A stretch of DNA of 64,000 nucleotides from Rhizobium sp. P32RR-XVIII (GCF_012641395.1 NZ_JABAIH010000014.1:1-64000); one strand, 5' to 3'. Positions 44,002 through 53,004 are shown, numbered from the stretch's first letter. A program made the numbers and translations. Notes: generated by a model not told the origin, from the sequence alone.

Positions 44002-45879
44002 ATGACAGCCGACATCATCCTTCACCACGGCCTGATCACCACGCTCGATCGTTCCAACCCGGCGGCGAGCGCGGTCGCCGTCAAGGAGGGCAAGTTCCTC
44101 GCCGTCGGCGATGACCATGAGATCATGGCGCTCGCTGGCCCGAATACGAAGATCGTCGATCTCAAGGGCAAACGCGTGCTGCCGGGGCTGATCGACAACC
44201 ATACACACGTCGTCCGCGGTGGCTTGAACTTCAACATGGAGCTCAGATGGGACGGCGTGCGCTCGCTTGCCGACGCCATGAGCATGCTGAAGCGGCAGGT
44301 GGCGATCACCCCACCGCCGCAATGGGTGCGCGTGGTCGGTGGCTTCACCGAACACCAGTTCGCCGAAAAGCGCCTGCCGACCATCGAGGAGATCAACGCG
44401 ATCGCCCCCGATACGCCGGTCTTCATCCTCCATCTTTATGACCGGGCCCTGCTCAATGCCGCCGCCCTGCGCGCCGTTGGCTACACCAAGGAGACGCCTG
44501 AGCCGCCCGGCGGCGAGATCACCCGCGATGCCAATGGCAATCCGACCGGCCTGCTGCTCGCAAAACCCAATGCCGGCATCCTCTATGCCACGCTTGCCAA
44601 GGGCCCGAAGCTGCCCTTCGACTACCAGGTCAACTCAACCCGCCACTTCATGCGCGAGCTGAACCGTCTCGGGATCACCGGCGTCATCGACGCCGGCGGC
44701 GGCTTCCAGAACTATCCCGATGACTATGCCGTCATCCAGAAGCTCGCCGACGAGGGGCAGATGACGGTGCGGCTTGCCTACAACCTCTTCACCCAGAAGC
44801 CGAAGGCCGAAAAGCAGGACTTCCTCAACTGGACCGCCTCGGTGAAGTACAAGCAGGGCGACGATTATTTCCGTCACAACGGTGCCGGCGAGATGCTGGT
44901 CTTCTCCGCCGCCGATTTTGAGGACTTCCGCCAGCCGCGCCCGGACATGCCGCCGGAGATGGAAGGCGAGCTGGAAGAGGTCGTGCGCGTGCTGGCCGAA
45001 AACCGCTGGCCCTGGCGGCTGCATGCCACCTATGACGAGACGATCAGCCGCGCGCTCGATGTCTTCGAGAAGGTCAACCAGGACATCCCGCTCGAGGGCC
45101 TGAACTGGTTCTTCGATCACGCCGAGACGATCTCCGAACAGTCGATCGATCGCATCGCGGCGCTTGGCGGCGGCATCGCCGTTCAGCACCGCATGGCCTA
45201 TCAGGGCGAATACTTCGTCGAGCGCTACGGCTTGGGCGCCGCCGAAGCCACCCCGCCCGTCGCCCGCATGCTGGAAAAAGGCATCAAGGTATCGGCCGGC
45301 ACGGACGCCACCCGCGTCGCCTCCTACAATCCCTGGGTCTCGCTCGCTTGGATGATCACCGGTAGGACGGTTGCCGGCATGCAGATCTATCCGCGCCGCA
45401 ACTGCCTCGATCGCGAAACGGCGCTGCGCATGTGGACGGAAAACGTCACCTGGTTCTCCAACGAGGAGGGCAAGAAGGGCCGCATCGAGAAAGGCCAGTT
45501 CGCCGATCTGATCGTGCCGGACAAGGACTTCTTCGCCTGCGCCGAGGAGGAAATCTCCTTCCTCACCTCTGACTTCACCATGGTCGGCGGCAGGATCGTC
45601 TACGGCGCCGGCGACTTTGCCAAGCTTGACGAGAACCCCGTTCCGCCCGCCATGCCCGACTGGTCGCCGGTCAAAACCTTCAAGGGCTATGCCGCCTGGG
45701 GCGAGCCTGATGGTGCCGGAAAGAACTCGCTGCACCGCCGGATGGTCGCCTCCTGCGGCTGCGCCAACGACTGCAACGTCCACGGCCACGCCCACGCCAA
45801 TGCCTGGGGCTCGAAGTTGCCGGTCGCCGACCTCAAGAGTTTCTGGGGCGCCCTCGGCTGCGCCTGCTGGGCTGTTTAA
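44002..45879 (+). CDS. Amidohydrolase, YtcJ-type (family 3), with Cys/His-rich C-terminal tail
   Basis: 625 residues. The start of the metal site is VLPGLIDNHTHVVRGG near residue 66. Later candidate ligands are the His of WRLHATYDE, the His of FFDHAETI and the Asp of VSAGTDATRV. The composite beta domain is split between the ends (MTADIILHHGLITTLD and IEKGQFADLIVPDKDFF). Uniquely, the last 45 residues hold five Cys and three His (SCGCANDCNVHGHAHANAWG and GALGCACW). The substrate is unknown. GGGAG lies upstream of the ATG. Neighbours are a cysteine hydrolase and DoxX. Confidence 0.88.
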   Translation: MTADIILHHGLITTLDRSNPAASAVAVKEGKFLAVGDDHEIMALAGPNTKIVDLKGKRVLPGLIDNHTHVVRGGLNFNMELRWDGVRSLADAMSMLKRQVAITPPPQWVRVVGGFTEHQFAEKRLPTIEEINAIAPDTPVFILHLYDRALLNAAALRAVGYTKETPEPPGGEITRDANGNPTGLLLAKPNAGILYATLAKGPKLPFDYQVNSTRHFMRELNRLGITGVIDAGGGFQNYPDDYAVIQKLADEGQMTVRLAYNLFTQKPKAEKQDFLNWTASVKYKQGDDYFRHNGAGEMLVFSAADFEDFRQPRPDMPPEMEGELEEVVRVLAENRWPWRLHATYDETISRALDVFEKVNQDIPLEGLNWFFDHAETISEQSIDRIAALGGGIAVQHRMAYQGEYFVERYGLGAAEATPPVARMLEKGIKVSAGTDATRVASYNPWVSLAWMITGRTVAGMQIYPRRNCLDRETALRMWTENVTWFSNEEGKKGRIEKGQFADLIVPDKDFFACAEEEISFLTSDFTMVGGRIVYGAGDFAKLDENPVPPAMPDWSPVKTFKGYAAWGEPDGAGKNSLHRRMVASCGCANDCNVHGHAHANAWGSKLPVADLKSFWGALGCACWAV

Positions 45880-45890
45880 AGGGGACAACG

Positions 45891-46364
45891 ATGCAAGCAA
45901 ACACGAATTCTAAGTCTGAAGCCGAGGTGCTAAAGGCCTTTGGGGCATCCCGCAGCGTGGAGTTCATCGCTCTGCTCGGCCTTTGTTCAGCCTATATCCA
46001 GGGACCTCTCGTCAAGATTTTCGATTTCAACGGCGCGATGGCGGAAATGGATCATTTCGGCTTGAGGCCGACGATGTTCTTCGCGGTCGCGGTCATTGTC
46101 TTCGAACTTGCGATGTCGGCTCTGATCCTGGCCGGTGTCTTCCGTTGGGCAGCCGCCTTGGCGCTTGCGGGATTCACGCTGTTTGCGACTTTCCTCGCAG
46201 TTCGTTTCTGGGAACTTCCGCAGGGAATGGAACGCTCGATGGCCATGAACACTTTCTTCGAACACCTTGGTCTCGCTGGAGCATTCGTGCTGGTCGCCCT
46301 TTACGATCTTCGGGGAAAGGCCGCTGAGGATAAGCGACGCGTTCACAATACGCATTCAACGTGA
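45891..46364 (+). CDS. DoxX-family membrane protein
   Basis: 157 residues with four hydrophobic segments (about 24-36, 58-80, 85-105, 122-142). GLCSAYIQGPLVKIFDFNG, AEMDHFGLRPTMFF and MNTFFEHLGLAGAFVLVAL are typical DoxX features. It follows the amidohydrolase by 11 bases with GGGGAC as ribosome site, so it is co-transcribed. DoxX proteins are linked to redox and thiol homeostasis at the membrane; a precise activity cannot be given. Confidence 0.85.
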   Translation: MQANTNSKSEAEVLKAFGASRSVEFIALLGLCSAYIQGPLVKIFDFNGAMAEMDHFGLRPTMFFAVAVIVFELAMSALILAGVFRWAAALALAGFTLFATFLAVRFWELPQGMERSMAMNTFFEHLGLAGAFVLVALYDLRGKAAEDKRRVHNTHST

Positions 46365-46372
46365 GATGTCTT

Positions 46373-46552
46373 ATGACCACGAAGACAGACCCGAAGACAG
46401 ACAGACAAAATCCCAGTTCGTCCCGACAGCCCAAGACCGAGGCACGCCAGCCAACCGAACAATCGCGTGACCGCGAACAGGAACGGCTCGACGAGGCATT
46501 GCTTGAGACGTTCCCCGCCAGCGATCCTGCCGCGTCCGGGCGGATGGAGTGA
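46373..46552 (+). CDS. Small hydrophilic protein with C-terminal LDEALLETFPASDP motif
   Basis: 59 residues from the ATG at 46373, which falls just after the DoxX stop; an upstream ATG at 46361 overlaps it. The protein is almost entirely polar (Lys, Arg, Gln, Ser, Asp) and probably disordered, ending RLDEALLETFPASDPAASGR. That ending is common in small hypothetical proteins of rhizobia and other alphaproteobacteria that lie next to stress genes. No function is known to me. It sits between DoxX and Dps. Confidence 0.7.
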   Translation: MTTKTDPKTDRQNPSSSRQPKTEARQPTEQSRDREQERLDEALLETFPASDPAASGRME

Positions 46553-46584
46553 TTTCAAAAACTCGGAATACCCAGGAGAAGAGA

Positions 46585-47103
46585 ATGGAAGCGCCTCTGA
46601 AGGCACGCCGTACGGCATCATTGAACACCCCCACAGGACTAAGCGAGCAGGCTGTTCGAGACATTTCGGCGGGAGCGACTACGTTGCTAGCAGACGTCTT
46701 CGCGCTCTACCTCAAGACAAAAAATTTCCACTGGCACATGTCCGGTTCGAATTTCCGTGACTATCATTTGCTGTTGGACGACCAGGGCGATCAACTTTTC
46801 CAGATGACCGATCCGCTTGCTGAGCGTGCTCGAAAACTGGGTGGGACGACGTTGCGTTCGATTGGCGACATCGCACGTCGTCAGCGCATCGACGACAACG
46901 ACGCTGACTTTGTGCATCCCCATGAGATGCTCGCTGAGCTCCGCGAAGACAACGGCTCGCTGGTAGCCAGCATGCGTGCACTCCACGGCACCTGCGACGA
47001 GCACGGAGACGTTGCCACGGCAAGTCTGCTGGAGAATTGGATTGATGAGGGCGAACAGCGAGTCTGGTTCCTGTTTGAAATTCTTCGCGATACCAACGCC
47101 TAG
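46585..47103 (+). CDS. Dps-type ferritin-like protein
   Basis: 172 residues from the ATG at 46585, with AGGAGAAGAG directly upstream. The Dps ferroxidase residues are present: His in TKNFHWHMSGSNF, followed by HLLLDDQGDQLF with Asp ligands and ERARKLGG. The usual four-helix length is kept. A basic N-terminus (KARRTA) could bind DNA. Dps stores iron and limits peroxide damage in dodecamers. Its placement with DoxX and hydrolases supports an oxidative-stress island. Confidence 0.87.
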   Translation: MEAPLKARRTASLNTPTGLSEQAVRDISAGATTLLADVFALYLKTKNFHWHMSGSNFRDYHLLLDDQGDQLFQMTDPLAERARKLGGTTLRSIGDIARRQRIDDNDADFVHPHEMLAELREDNGSLVASMRALHGTCDEHGDVATASLLENWIDEGEQRVWFLFEILRDTNA

Positions 47104-47221
47104 TCGCCGCCGACAAATCGCATCGTTACGGGTCGCGGGTGCGGCGTTTTCCGCTGCAACGGCTGTTCCGGAGCTCGCATTCCCGAAATCAACCAGCACC
47201 TCCCCGAAAGGAAATTTCGAA

Positions 47222-48064
47222 ATGACCGACGGTTTCGTGAAGACCAAGGACGGCGTGAACATCTATTACAAGGACTGGGGTCCGAAGGATGCGCAGCCGA
47301 TCCATTTCCATCACGGCTGGCCGCTCTCGTCGGACGATTGGGATGCTCAGATGCTGTTCTTCGTGCAGAACGGCTACCGCGTCGTCGCGCATGACCGCCG
47401 CGGCCATGGCCGGTCGTCGCAGGTCGCAGATGGTCATGACATGGACCATTATGCCGCCGACGCCTCTGCCGTCGCCGAGCATCTCGACCTGAAGAACGCC
47501 GTTCATATCGGCCATTCCACCGGCGGCGGCGAAGTCGCACGCTATGTCGCGAAGTTCGGGGAGCCGCAGGGCCGCGTCGCCAAGGCCGTGCTCGTCAGCG
47601 CCGTGCCGCCGCTGATGCTGAAGACCGAATCCAATCCCGGCGGTCTGCCGGTCGAAGTCTTCGACGGCTTCCGCAAGGCGCTTGCCGACAATCGTGCGCA
47701 GTTCTTCCTGGATGTGCCGACCGGTCCGTTCTACGGCTTCAACCGTCCCGAGGCGAAGGTCTATCCCGGCGCCATCCACAACTGGTGGCGGCAAGGCATG
47801 ATGGGCAGCGCCAAGGCTCACTATGACGGGATCAAGGCGTTCTCGGAGACCGACCAGACGGAAGACTTGAAGAAGATTACCGTCCCCACCCTCGTCATGC
47901 ATGGCGATGACGACCAGATCGTGCCGATCGCGGACTCCGCGGAGCTCTCCGTGAAGCTTCTCAAGAACGGCACGCTCAAGGTCTACAAGGGCTATCCCCA
48001 TGGCATGTTGACCACGCATGCCGACGTGATCAATCCGGATCTGCTCGCCTTCATCAAGGGCTAG
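47222..48064 (+). CDS. Alpha/beta hydrolase, non-heme chloroperoxidase type
   Basis: 280 residues from the ATG at 47222 (AAGGAAA upstream). Catalytic triad: Ser in HIGHSTGGGEVARY, Asp near MHGDDDQIVPI, His in YPHGMLTTHAD. The N-terminus DGVNIYYKDWG is conserved in this group. In the same frame, the 38 codons between the Dps stop and this ATG encode SRRRQIASLRVAGAAFSAAT, which looks like a twin-arginine signal peptide but has no acceptable start codon. The enzyme made from 47222 would be cytoplasmic. Confidence 0.88.
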   Translation: MTDGFVKTKDGVNIYYKDWGPKDAQPIHFHHGWPLSSDDWDAQMLFFVQNGYRVVAHDRRGHGRSSQVADGHDMDHYAADASAVAEHLDLKNAVHIGHSTGGGEVARYVAKFGEPQGRVAKAVLVSAVPPLMLKTESNPGGLPVEVFDGFRKALADNRAQFFLDVPTGPFYGFNRPEAKVYPGAIHNWWRQGMMGSAKAHYDGIKAFSETDQTEDLKKITVPTLVMHGDDDQIVPIADSAELSVKLLKNGTLKVYKGYPHGMLTTHADVINPDLLAFIKG

Positions 48065-48074
48065 GCTGAAACCA

Positions 48075-48104
48075 GGCCCGCCTTCGCGAATTCGTAGGCG
48101 GGCC
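48075..48104 (+). terminator. Terminator-like hairpin after the alpha/beta hydrolase gene
   Basis: GGCCCGCCT (48075-48083) and AGGCGGGCC (48096-48104) form a 9-base stem with a 12-base loop, 10 bases after the stop, followed by CTCTTCC. U-content is low but the stem is strong, and the next gene starts 28 bases later with its own reading frame. Confidence 0.6.
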
Positions 48105-48131
48105 CTCTTCCATGGGTGTCGAGGGGGCGTA

Positions 48132-48808
48132 ATGCGACGGGTACCACTTTCTGTTCTTCTAAGCTTCAACGGCGGCTATGTTGACACCGCCGGCTTCCTT
48201 GCCCTGCAGGGATTGTTTCCGGCGCATGTCACTGGAAACTTCGTGACGCTTGGAGCGACTGTCGTGATGGGAGGCTCGGGCGCCCTACCGAAGCTCTTGG
48301 CCCTGCCCGTCTTTTGCGTGGTAGTGCTCCTCACCAGAATTGTCGGCCTATTACTGGGCGCTGGAAAGCCGGTGCTCAAATGCCTGCTGGCCACAAAGGT
48401 CGTTCTGCTGTTCGCAGCAGCGATCTTTGCCCTCCTATACGGACCATTGGGAACGCCAACAGTGTCGCGAACCTGGTCATGGGCATGACGCTAGTCTCCG
48501 CGATGGCCGTGCAGAATGCTCTGCATCGCGTCTATCTGTCAAAGTCGCCGCCCTCGACGCTAATGACCGGCACAACGACCCAGATCATGCTCGATCTCGC
48601 GGAAATCGTCGCCGGCGAAAAGGGTGAGAGTGCCGCCCAGGCCTACAGCCGGGTCAAGAAGATGATCGTTGCTGTGATCGCCTTTGCGCTCGGTTGCGCG
48701 TGCGCTGCGCTGGCGACTGTGGTCTCGCCTGTGTGGTGTTTCTTCATTCCCGCCGTCCTCAGCGTCTTCTCCTTTGTGGCGAGGATTGAGTCCCCCGAAG
48801 GCGGTTGA
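48132..48808 (+). pseudogene. DUF1275 (YoaK-like) membrane protein gene, frameshifted
   Basis: The first frame gives LSFNGGYVDTAGFLALQGLFPAHVTGNFV and further membrane segments, typical of DUF1275, then stops at 48488 with an out-of-family tail. The continuation is in another frame from about 48450: NSVANLVMGMTLVSAMAVQN, then TLMTGTTTQIMLDLAE, to a stop at 48808. The switch occurs near CCATTGGGAACGCC (48443-48456). Joining the two frames needs one base added (or two removed), and the joined product would be of normal length. A true mutation or a sequencing error are both possible. No slippery heptamer was found. Confidence 0.8.
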
Positions 48809-48889
48809 ACGAAGCCGGTCTGTGCTCGGGCTTCCTGCGGATTGGCTCGATGACTGGCTGCGGGTGCCAGCTAGCGCCTGTTCTGCCGG

Positions 48890-49813
48890 CTACAGATCGT
48901 CTTCTCGCTCGGTGCTCGTTGAAGAAACGGGCCGGTACTGCCGTCGCCACTTGCCCGGTGTTTCGCCAGTAACTCCCCGAAAAACCCGCGTCATATGGCT
49001 TTGATCGGCAAAACCGCACTCTGTGGCGATCTCGAGCATCGAGGCGTCCGAGAGCAAAAGATCTTTGACCTTTGCAATCCTGTACTCGATGACCCAGCGA
49101 TACGGCGTTTTGCCGAAAGTCTCCTTGAAGGCGCGGATGAAATAGCTCCGCGACAGTCCGCAGATGCCCGCGAGCTCGACAACCGAAACCTGATTGAACG
49201 CGTGAGAGGTCAAGAATTCGAGCGCTCGCTTTTCCTGCCATGGCGCAAGAAGGCCGTTCTTTTTTGAAGGAAAGTATTGATTGCCATACGTCTGTGTTAA
49301 ATGCGCCAGCAGGACAAGGCCAATTTGCTCAAGAAAAAGCGGATTGGGTTCATGCTTACTCAGGAGATAAGGCAAGATCGCCTGGGCGAGACCCAATATA
49401 ACCTCGTCCCTGGTACCCGGTAGACATTCAAACCCATCGAATTGCGGCCTCCCAAGCTCGTCCAGGAATGAGCGAACACAGGACAAGGGGATATTGAAAC
49501 GGACATTATCGAACGGAGACAGGTGATGGCACTGCCACTCTTCTCTCAGGTCCGTGATCGCGATCGCCGCCTTTGGATGTCCGCCCTCGAACAGAAGCTT
49601 ACCGTTCCGCCAAAGACGATGCATCCTGAAATCCACGAGCTGGACGATAGCCGATACCGCCTCCTCACGCTTGCTGGGCGGCGCTATTGGGAGATCGTCT
49701 TCGTCCGAGCTGAGGCGTGTTACTGTGATGGCGGACGCCTTGACGGTCCATTTGTTCACTTTGGCGGCAAAGGTTGCCGAGGTACTTTCAGACTCTCTTT
49801 CCAACGTCACCAT
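48890..49813 (-). CDS. AraC-family transcriptional regulator
   Basis: About 307 residues from the ATG at 49813; an in-frame TTG lies at 49819. The DNA-binding domain is at the C-terminus: SVVELAGICGLSRSYFIRAF, TPYRWVIEYRI and SMLEIATECGFADQSHMTRVF followed by RGVTGETPGKWRRQYRP. The N-terminal 190 residues fit an AraC sensor domain (KRLWRNGKLLFEGG-like region near HRLWRNGKLLFEGG). It points away from the third AraC gene. Its target is unknown; nearby stress and hydrolase genes are candidates. Confidence 0.87.
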   Translation of the reverse strand: MVTLERESESTSATFAAKVNKWTVKASAITVTRLSSDEDDLPIAPPSKREEAVSAIVQLVDFRMHRLWRNGKLLFEGGHPKAAIAITDLREEWQCHHLSPFDNVRFNIPLSCVRSFLDELGRPQFDGFECLPGTRDEVILGLAQAILPYLLSKHEPNPLFLEQIGLVLLAHLTQTYGNQYFPSKKNGLLAPWQEKRALEFLTSHAFNQVSVVELAGICGLSRSYFIRAFKETFGKTPYRWVIEYRIAKVKDLLLSDASMLEIATECGFADQSHMTRVFRGVTGETPGKWRRQYRPVSSTSTEREDDL

Positions 49814-49907
49814 CCGCAAAGTGGTTTACGAGTAATGTCACCGTAGGACAATCCTTTTGTAAAAAGCAACGATTTCTCGGACGCAGACCTAAGCGTAGAG
49901 AGATGGA

Positions 49908-50879
49908 TCAATTGACGCGTCTGTTTTTCCAAGCGGCCGGAGTGACGCCTACTTCCTTGGCGAAGACTTTCGTAAAGTGGCTTTGATCCACGAAACCGCA
50001 TGCCTTGGCGATTTCCCGCAACGTCAATTGGTGCTCTGAGAGAAATTCTTTAGCAGCATCGACTCTCGCCCGCACGAGCCATTGGTGGGGAGTGAGCCCG
50101 GTCACTCTCCTGAAAGCTTGTGAAAAGTGGTTTGCCGAGAGGCCGGTTACCGCTGCGATATCGGAAACCGATAATTCGCGAGCGAGGTTCTCTCGTATGA
50201 ACTCCTTGGCAACTGCCTGCCGGTGGTGCGACAGGACCGCGTCGCTCTTATTTGCCCTGACGTCAAGGCAATCCTGCAAGAGATGCGCGGAAACCGCGAT
50301 CCCCAAGTGCCCTAAAATCGCTTCCGAAGAAGCGGACTTTCGCTCAAAAAGGGAAAGCAGAACCGTCCCCAGGTTGCTGATGACGGGATCGCGCTCGGCC
50401 CTTCTGCACCGAAGCTCTTTACCGACCAGCCCGGACGAAAGAGCCGCGACCTCTGCAATCAGCGATTTTGGCAGGGTGATCGCAATGGACGACAGCGTCC
50501 TTTGCAAGCTCACAGAGGCACCCCCCTCGCATAGGTCAACGAGGCAAATGGAGCCTCGACCGCAAAACCGCGGCGGACCCAAACTTCCATCCGCTTTGAT
50601 GTCGCAATGAACCGTGTCATCGAGATACAGCATCACAAGGTATGCATCGCAGCTTGGCAGTGTAATCCGCGGAAGCTCGCCAGGACCGGCTGTTCTGTAT
50701 ATTTTAGTGACCTCGATCGGCGACGATTTCAAAGGTACAGCCCGAAGCGAACACCCTTCCGGAACGCCGAAGAACGGTACAAGAGATATGAAATCTGGAT
50801 AGTCGAGATTCAATCTCTTTCCTCCCAGCGCGGACCAGGTCACGAACGGCAAAATACAACCGATCGGCGATAACTTCAC
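49908..50879 (-). CDS. AraC-family transcriptional regulator
   Basis: 323 residues from a GTG at 50879 with a weak ribosome site. The C-terminal domain is complete: ELSVSDIAAVTGLSANHFSQAF, TPHQWLVRARVDAAKEFL, TLREIAKACGFVDQSHFTKVF and KEVGVTPAAWKNRRVN. The N-terminal part is divergent. It is tandem with the AraC gene at 48890, separated by 94 bases. Duplicated AraC regulators often control neighbouring oxidative-stress or catabolic genes in rhizobia, but no specific role can be given. Confidence 0.87.
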   Translation of the reverse strand: MKLSPIGCILPFVTWSALGGKRLNLDYPDFISLVPFFGVPEGCSLRAVPLKSSPIEVTKIYRTAGPGELPRITLPSCDAYLVMLYLDDTVHCDIKADGSLGPPRFCGRGSICLVDLCEGGASVSLQRTLSSIAITLPKSLIAEVAALSSGLVGKELRCRRAERDPVISNLGTVLLSLFERKSASSEAILGHLGIAVSAHLLQDCLDVRANKSDAVLSHHRQAVAKEFIRENLARELSVSDIAAVTGLSANHFSQAFRRVTGLTPHQWLVRARVDAAKEFLSEHQLTLREIAKACGFVDQSHFTKVFAKEVGVTPAAWKNRRVN

Positions 50880-51073
50880 ATCTCTGCTCTCGCTTGAGGA
50901 AATGTCAAGCCCAGGGAACCTGAATGCTGATTTAGTCGGTTGATAAAGATCTTCGGCGCCAAAAGCCGAAGCTCTGCGTCATAAAGAGGCAGTACTCCTG
51001 CCGAGGGTGCGATCGAGAGGTGACCATGACGGCGCCATGAGAGCTTCACAGGGAGATCCGCGTAACTCCTAGG

Positions 51074-52018
51074 TCAAGCGTCGTCGTCAAATCTGGAATC
51101 GACGATGGTCGAATACGGCAAAGAGGCGCGATGTATCCGGCGAACGAAATCTCTGACGAAGGGGCCGAGATTTTCATCATCGAGCGGTGAACGTTCCTCA
51201 CTGCGCCGAACCAGATAGAGTGTCCGGTGTAAAGTTGGGCGTACGATGCGGCGGATCGCGAATATTCCGCGGTTAACGCCGTCAGCAACGCTGCCGTAAG
51301 GCAGAAAACTGCTTCTGCCTTCGCTCACGCGCGAGCGTATGGCGGAAACGGATTGTATGTCGGTCGTGATGCGACACGGAAGCGACAGTCGCTGCGCGGT
51401 ACGCATGACGAGCGAGCCGATGCCGCGCCCGCCTGCGAAACAAGGTTCCTCAGCCAGCGCTTCAGCGAAACTGATCGGGCCTTGGCCCCGGGCATGCCTA
51501 GCCGAGGTGACGAACACCAGCTCATCCTCGATGACGGCTTCGCGCACGAGGTTGGGGCGGCTCTCGACATCGTAGGCCAGCGCGAGATTCAACTCCTTGC
51601 GCTCCAGCGCTTCAATCAAGGCAAAACTCAATTCCTCGACCAAGTGCACGGCCCTTGCCAGGCGTCGTTCGCCGGCATCAATCAGGATGTTTGCGCCAAC
51701 CAGTCGCATTCGGCTGGGCGTGAGGCCGATAACAAACGGCTTGGTAGCCATGTTGGCGGCGGAACGCACGTCCCGCACCGTCCGTTCGAGATGTTGCTCG
51801 AGCTCGTTGTAGCGTTCGAAAAGCAGCGCTCCAGCATCTGTCGGAACGACCCCGCGTGAATGGCGGTCGAACAGCCGCACGCCCATTTCCCTTTCGAGCT
51901 CACGAATCTGGATGCTGATCGCCGTCTGCGCAAGTTCCAGTTGCGATGCCGCATGCGAGATATTGCCCGCCTTTATCACTTCGGCAAAATATCGGAGCTG
52001 TCTGAGATTAAGGTTCAC
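51074..52018 (-). CDS. LysR-family transcriptional regulator
   Basis: 314 residues from a GTG at 52018 with GGAGG 12 bases upstream. The winged HTH is NLRQLRYFAEVIKAGNISHAASQLELAQTAISIQIRELE (in part HAASQLELAQTAISIQIREL), followed by a substrate-binding-like domain (FVIGLTPSRMRLVG). It is divergent from the first cupin gene, with 313 bases between starts, so it probably controls the cupin operon and perhaps the facing EutA/ABC operon. The NAC/Cbl-like first helix pattern does not allow inference of the inducer. Confidence 0.88.
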   Translation of the reverse strand: MNLNLRQLRYFAEVIKAGNISHAASQLELAQTAISIQIRELEREMGVRLFDRHSRGVVPTDAGALLFERYNELEQHLERTVRDVRSAANMATKPFVIGLTPSRMRLVGANILIDAGERRLARAVHLVEELSFALIEALERKELNLALAYDVESRPNLVREAVIEDELVFVTSARHARGQGPISFAEALAEEPCFAGGRGIGSLVMRTAQRLSLPCRITTDIQSVSAIRSRVSEGRSSFLPYGSVADGVNRGIFAIRRIVRPTLHRTLYLVRRSEERSPLDDENLGPFVRDFVRRIHRASLPYSTIVDSRFDDDA

Positions 52019-52331
52019 CTCGCCGCCCGCCTCCGTAGAACGCGTTCTATTTCCGCAAATGATGCGATCAAAAGGAAAGATGACAGCTAATAAAACGTGC
52101 CTGCGATGAGGAACTCATCAACCTCCACCCCTAGCTGCAGCCTCCCAACCACATTCCGAATTGCGACGTTATATGCACGCGAGCCAACGGCAAGAATGGA
52201 ATTTTGCTATCTGCCAGATCAAGATTAGCTTGCTATCTCGCTGCATTGGGTGGGAACCGCTGACAGCCTGTCACAGCGTTAAATTTATGGCTTGTGTAAT
52301 ATATCCATCTTAGACAGCACTAGGTGAGCGT
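52019..52331. promoter_or_regulatory. Divergent intergenic region LysR / cupin operon
   Basis: 313 bases with no gene seen. A direct repeat TTGCTATCT occurs at 52204-52212 and 52230-52238, starts 26 bases apart, and the 52265-52315 stretch is AT-rich and promoter-like. The repeat could be two half-sites for the LysR protein. No T-N11-A box could be assigned with confidence. Confidence 0.4.
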
Positions 52332-53003
52332 GTGAAGATTTCCCCAGGCCAATCAAGAGACAATGAGGATATGAAAACCCAGGAAACGTCGCCGGAAACG
52401 CCGGGCATCAATCATAATTCCAAGCATCTGAGCAATGAAGAGAAGATTGCCGGCCTTTATCACTCGAAAAAGGACCGCGTCTTTGTTCGCCCCATCCAGG
52501 GCGCTTACAACTTGAAGGAAGAGCTGGATCGTTTGCGCTCGGTCCCGCGCGTCAAGAAGGCCAAGGAGACCGGTTTCGTCGACGGGCCGCAGGCGTTCAG
52601 CCGCCACTATGTCGAACCGAAGGACGGCATCACCCAGACCTTCCATCTGCATCTGGAAGAGTACGCGCCGGGCGCCGCATCCCAGAAGCACGGGCACGTC
52701 AACGAAGCGGCTTTCTATATTCTCGACGGCACCGGCTACGAAATCCATGACGGCGTGCGCTACGACTGGGAAGCAGGCGATGTCGTCATCGTCCACAACA
52801 ACTGCGTCCATCAGCATTTCAACGCCAGCAAGGAGAAGCCTGCCCGTGCCTTGGTCATCAAGACCAAGCCCATGTATCTCTTCCTCAACATGCTGTTCCA
52901 GAAACAGGTCGTCGCCCGCCAGGTCGAGGATACGCCTGAAAGCGCCGGCTTCGAGGTCCGCGAGCTCGAAGACGACCTGAACCATCCGAAGGGAGGATAC
53001 TGA
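52332..53003 (+). CDS. Cupin-domain protein 1
   Basis: 223 residues from a GTG at 52332 (AGGTGAG upstream); an ATG at 52371 (210 residues) is the alternative. A single cupin domain is at about residues 100-190: SQKHGHVNEAAFYILDGTGY supplies HxH and Glu, and NNCVHQHFNAS supplies the third His. This predicts a mononuclear metal centre. The first 90 residues are an uncharacterised basic/polar extension. It shares the HQHFN motif with the next gene and with the double cupin at 57345. Dioxygenase, isomerase or binding functions are all possible. Confidence 0.85.
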   Translation: MKISPGQSRDNEDMKTQETSPETPGINHNSKHLSNEEKIAGLYHSKKDRVFVRPIQGAYNLKEELDRLRSVPRVKKAKETGFVDGPQAFSRHYVEPKDGITQTFHLHLEEYAPGAASQKHGHVNEAAFYILDGTGYEIHDGVRYDWEAGDVVIVHNNCVHQHFNASKEKPARALVIKTKPMYLFLNMLFQKQVVARQVEDTPESAGFEVRELEDDLNHPKGGY

Positions 53004-53004
53004 T

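Noticed and set aside
48440..48460. Programmed frameshift in the DUF1275 gene
   Set aside because: No X-XXY-YYZ slippery heptamer in the zero frame, no clear stem after it, so a mutation or sequence error is preferred.
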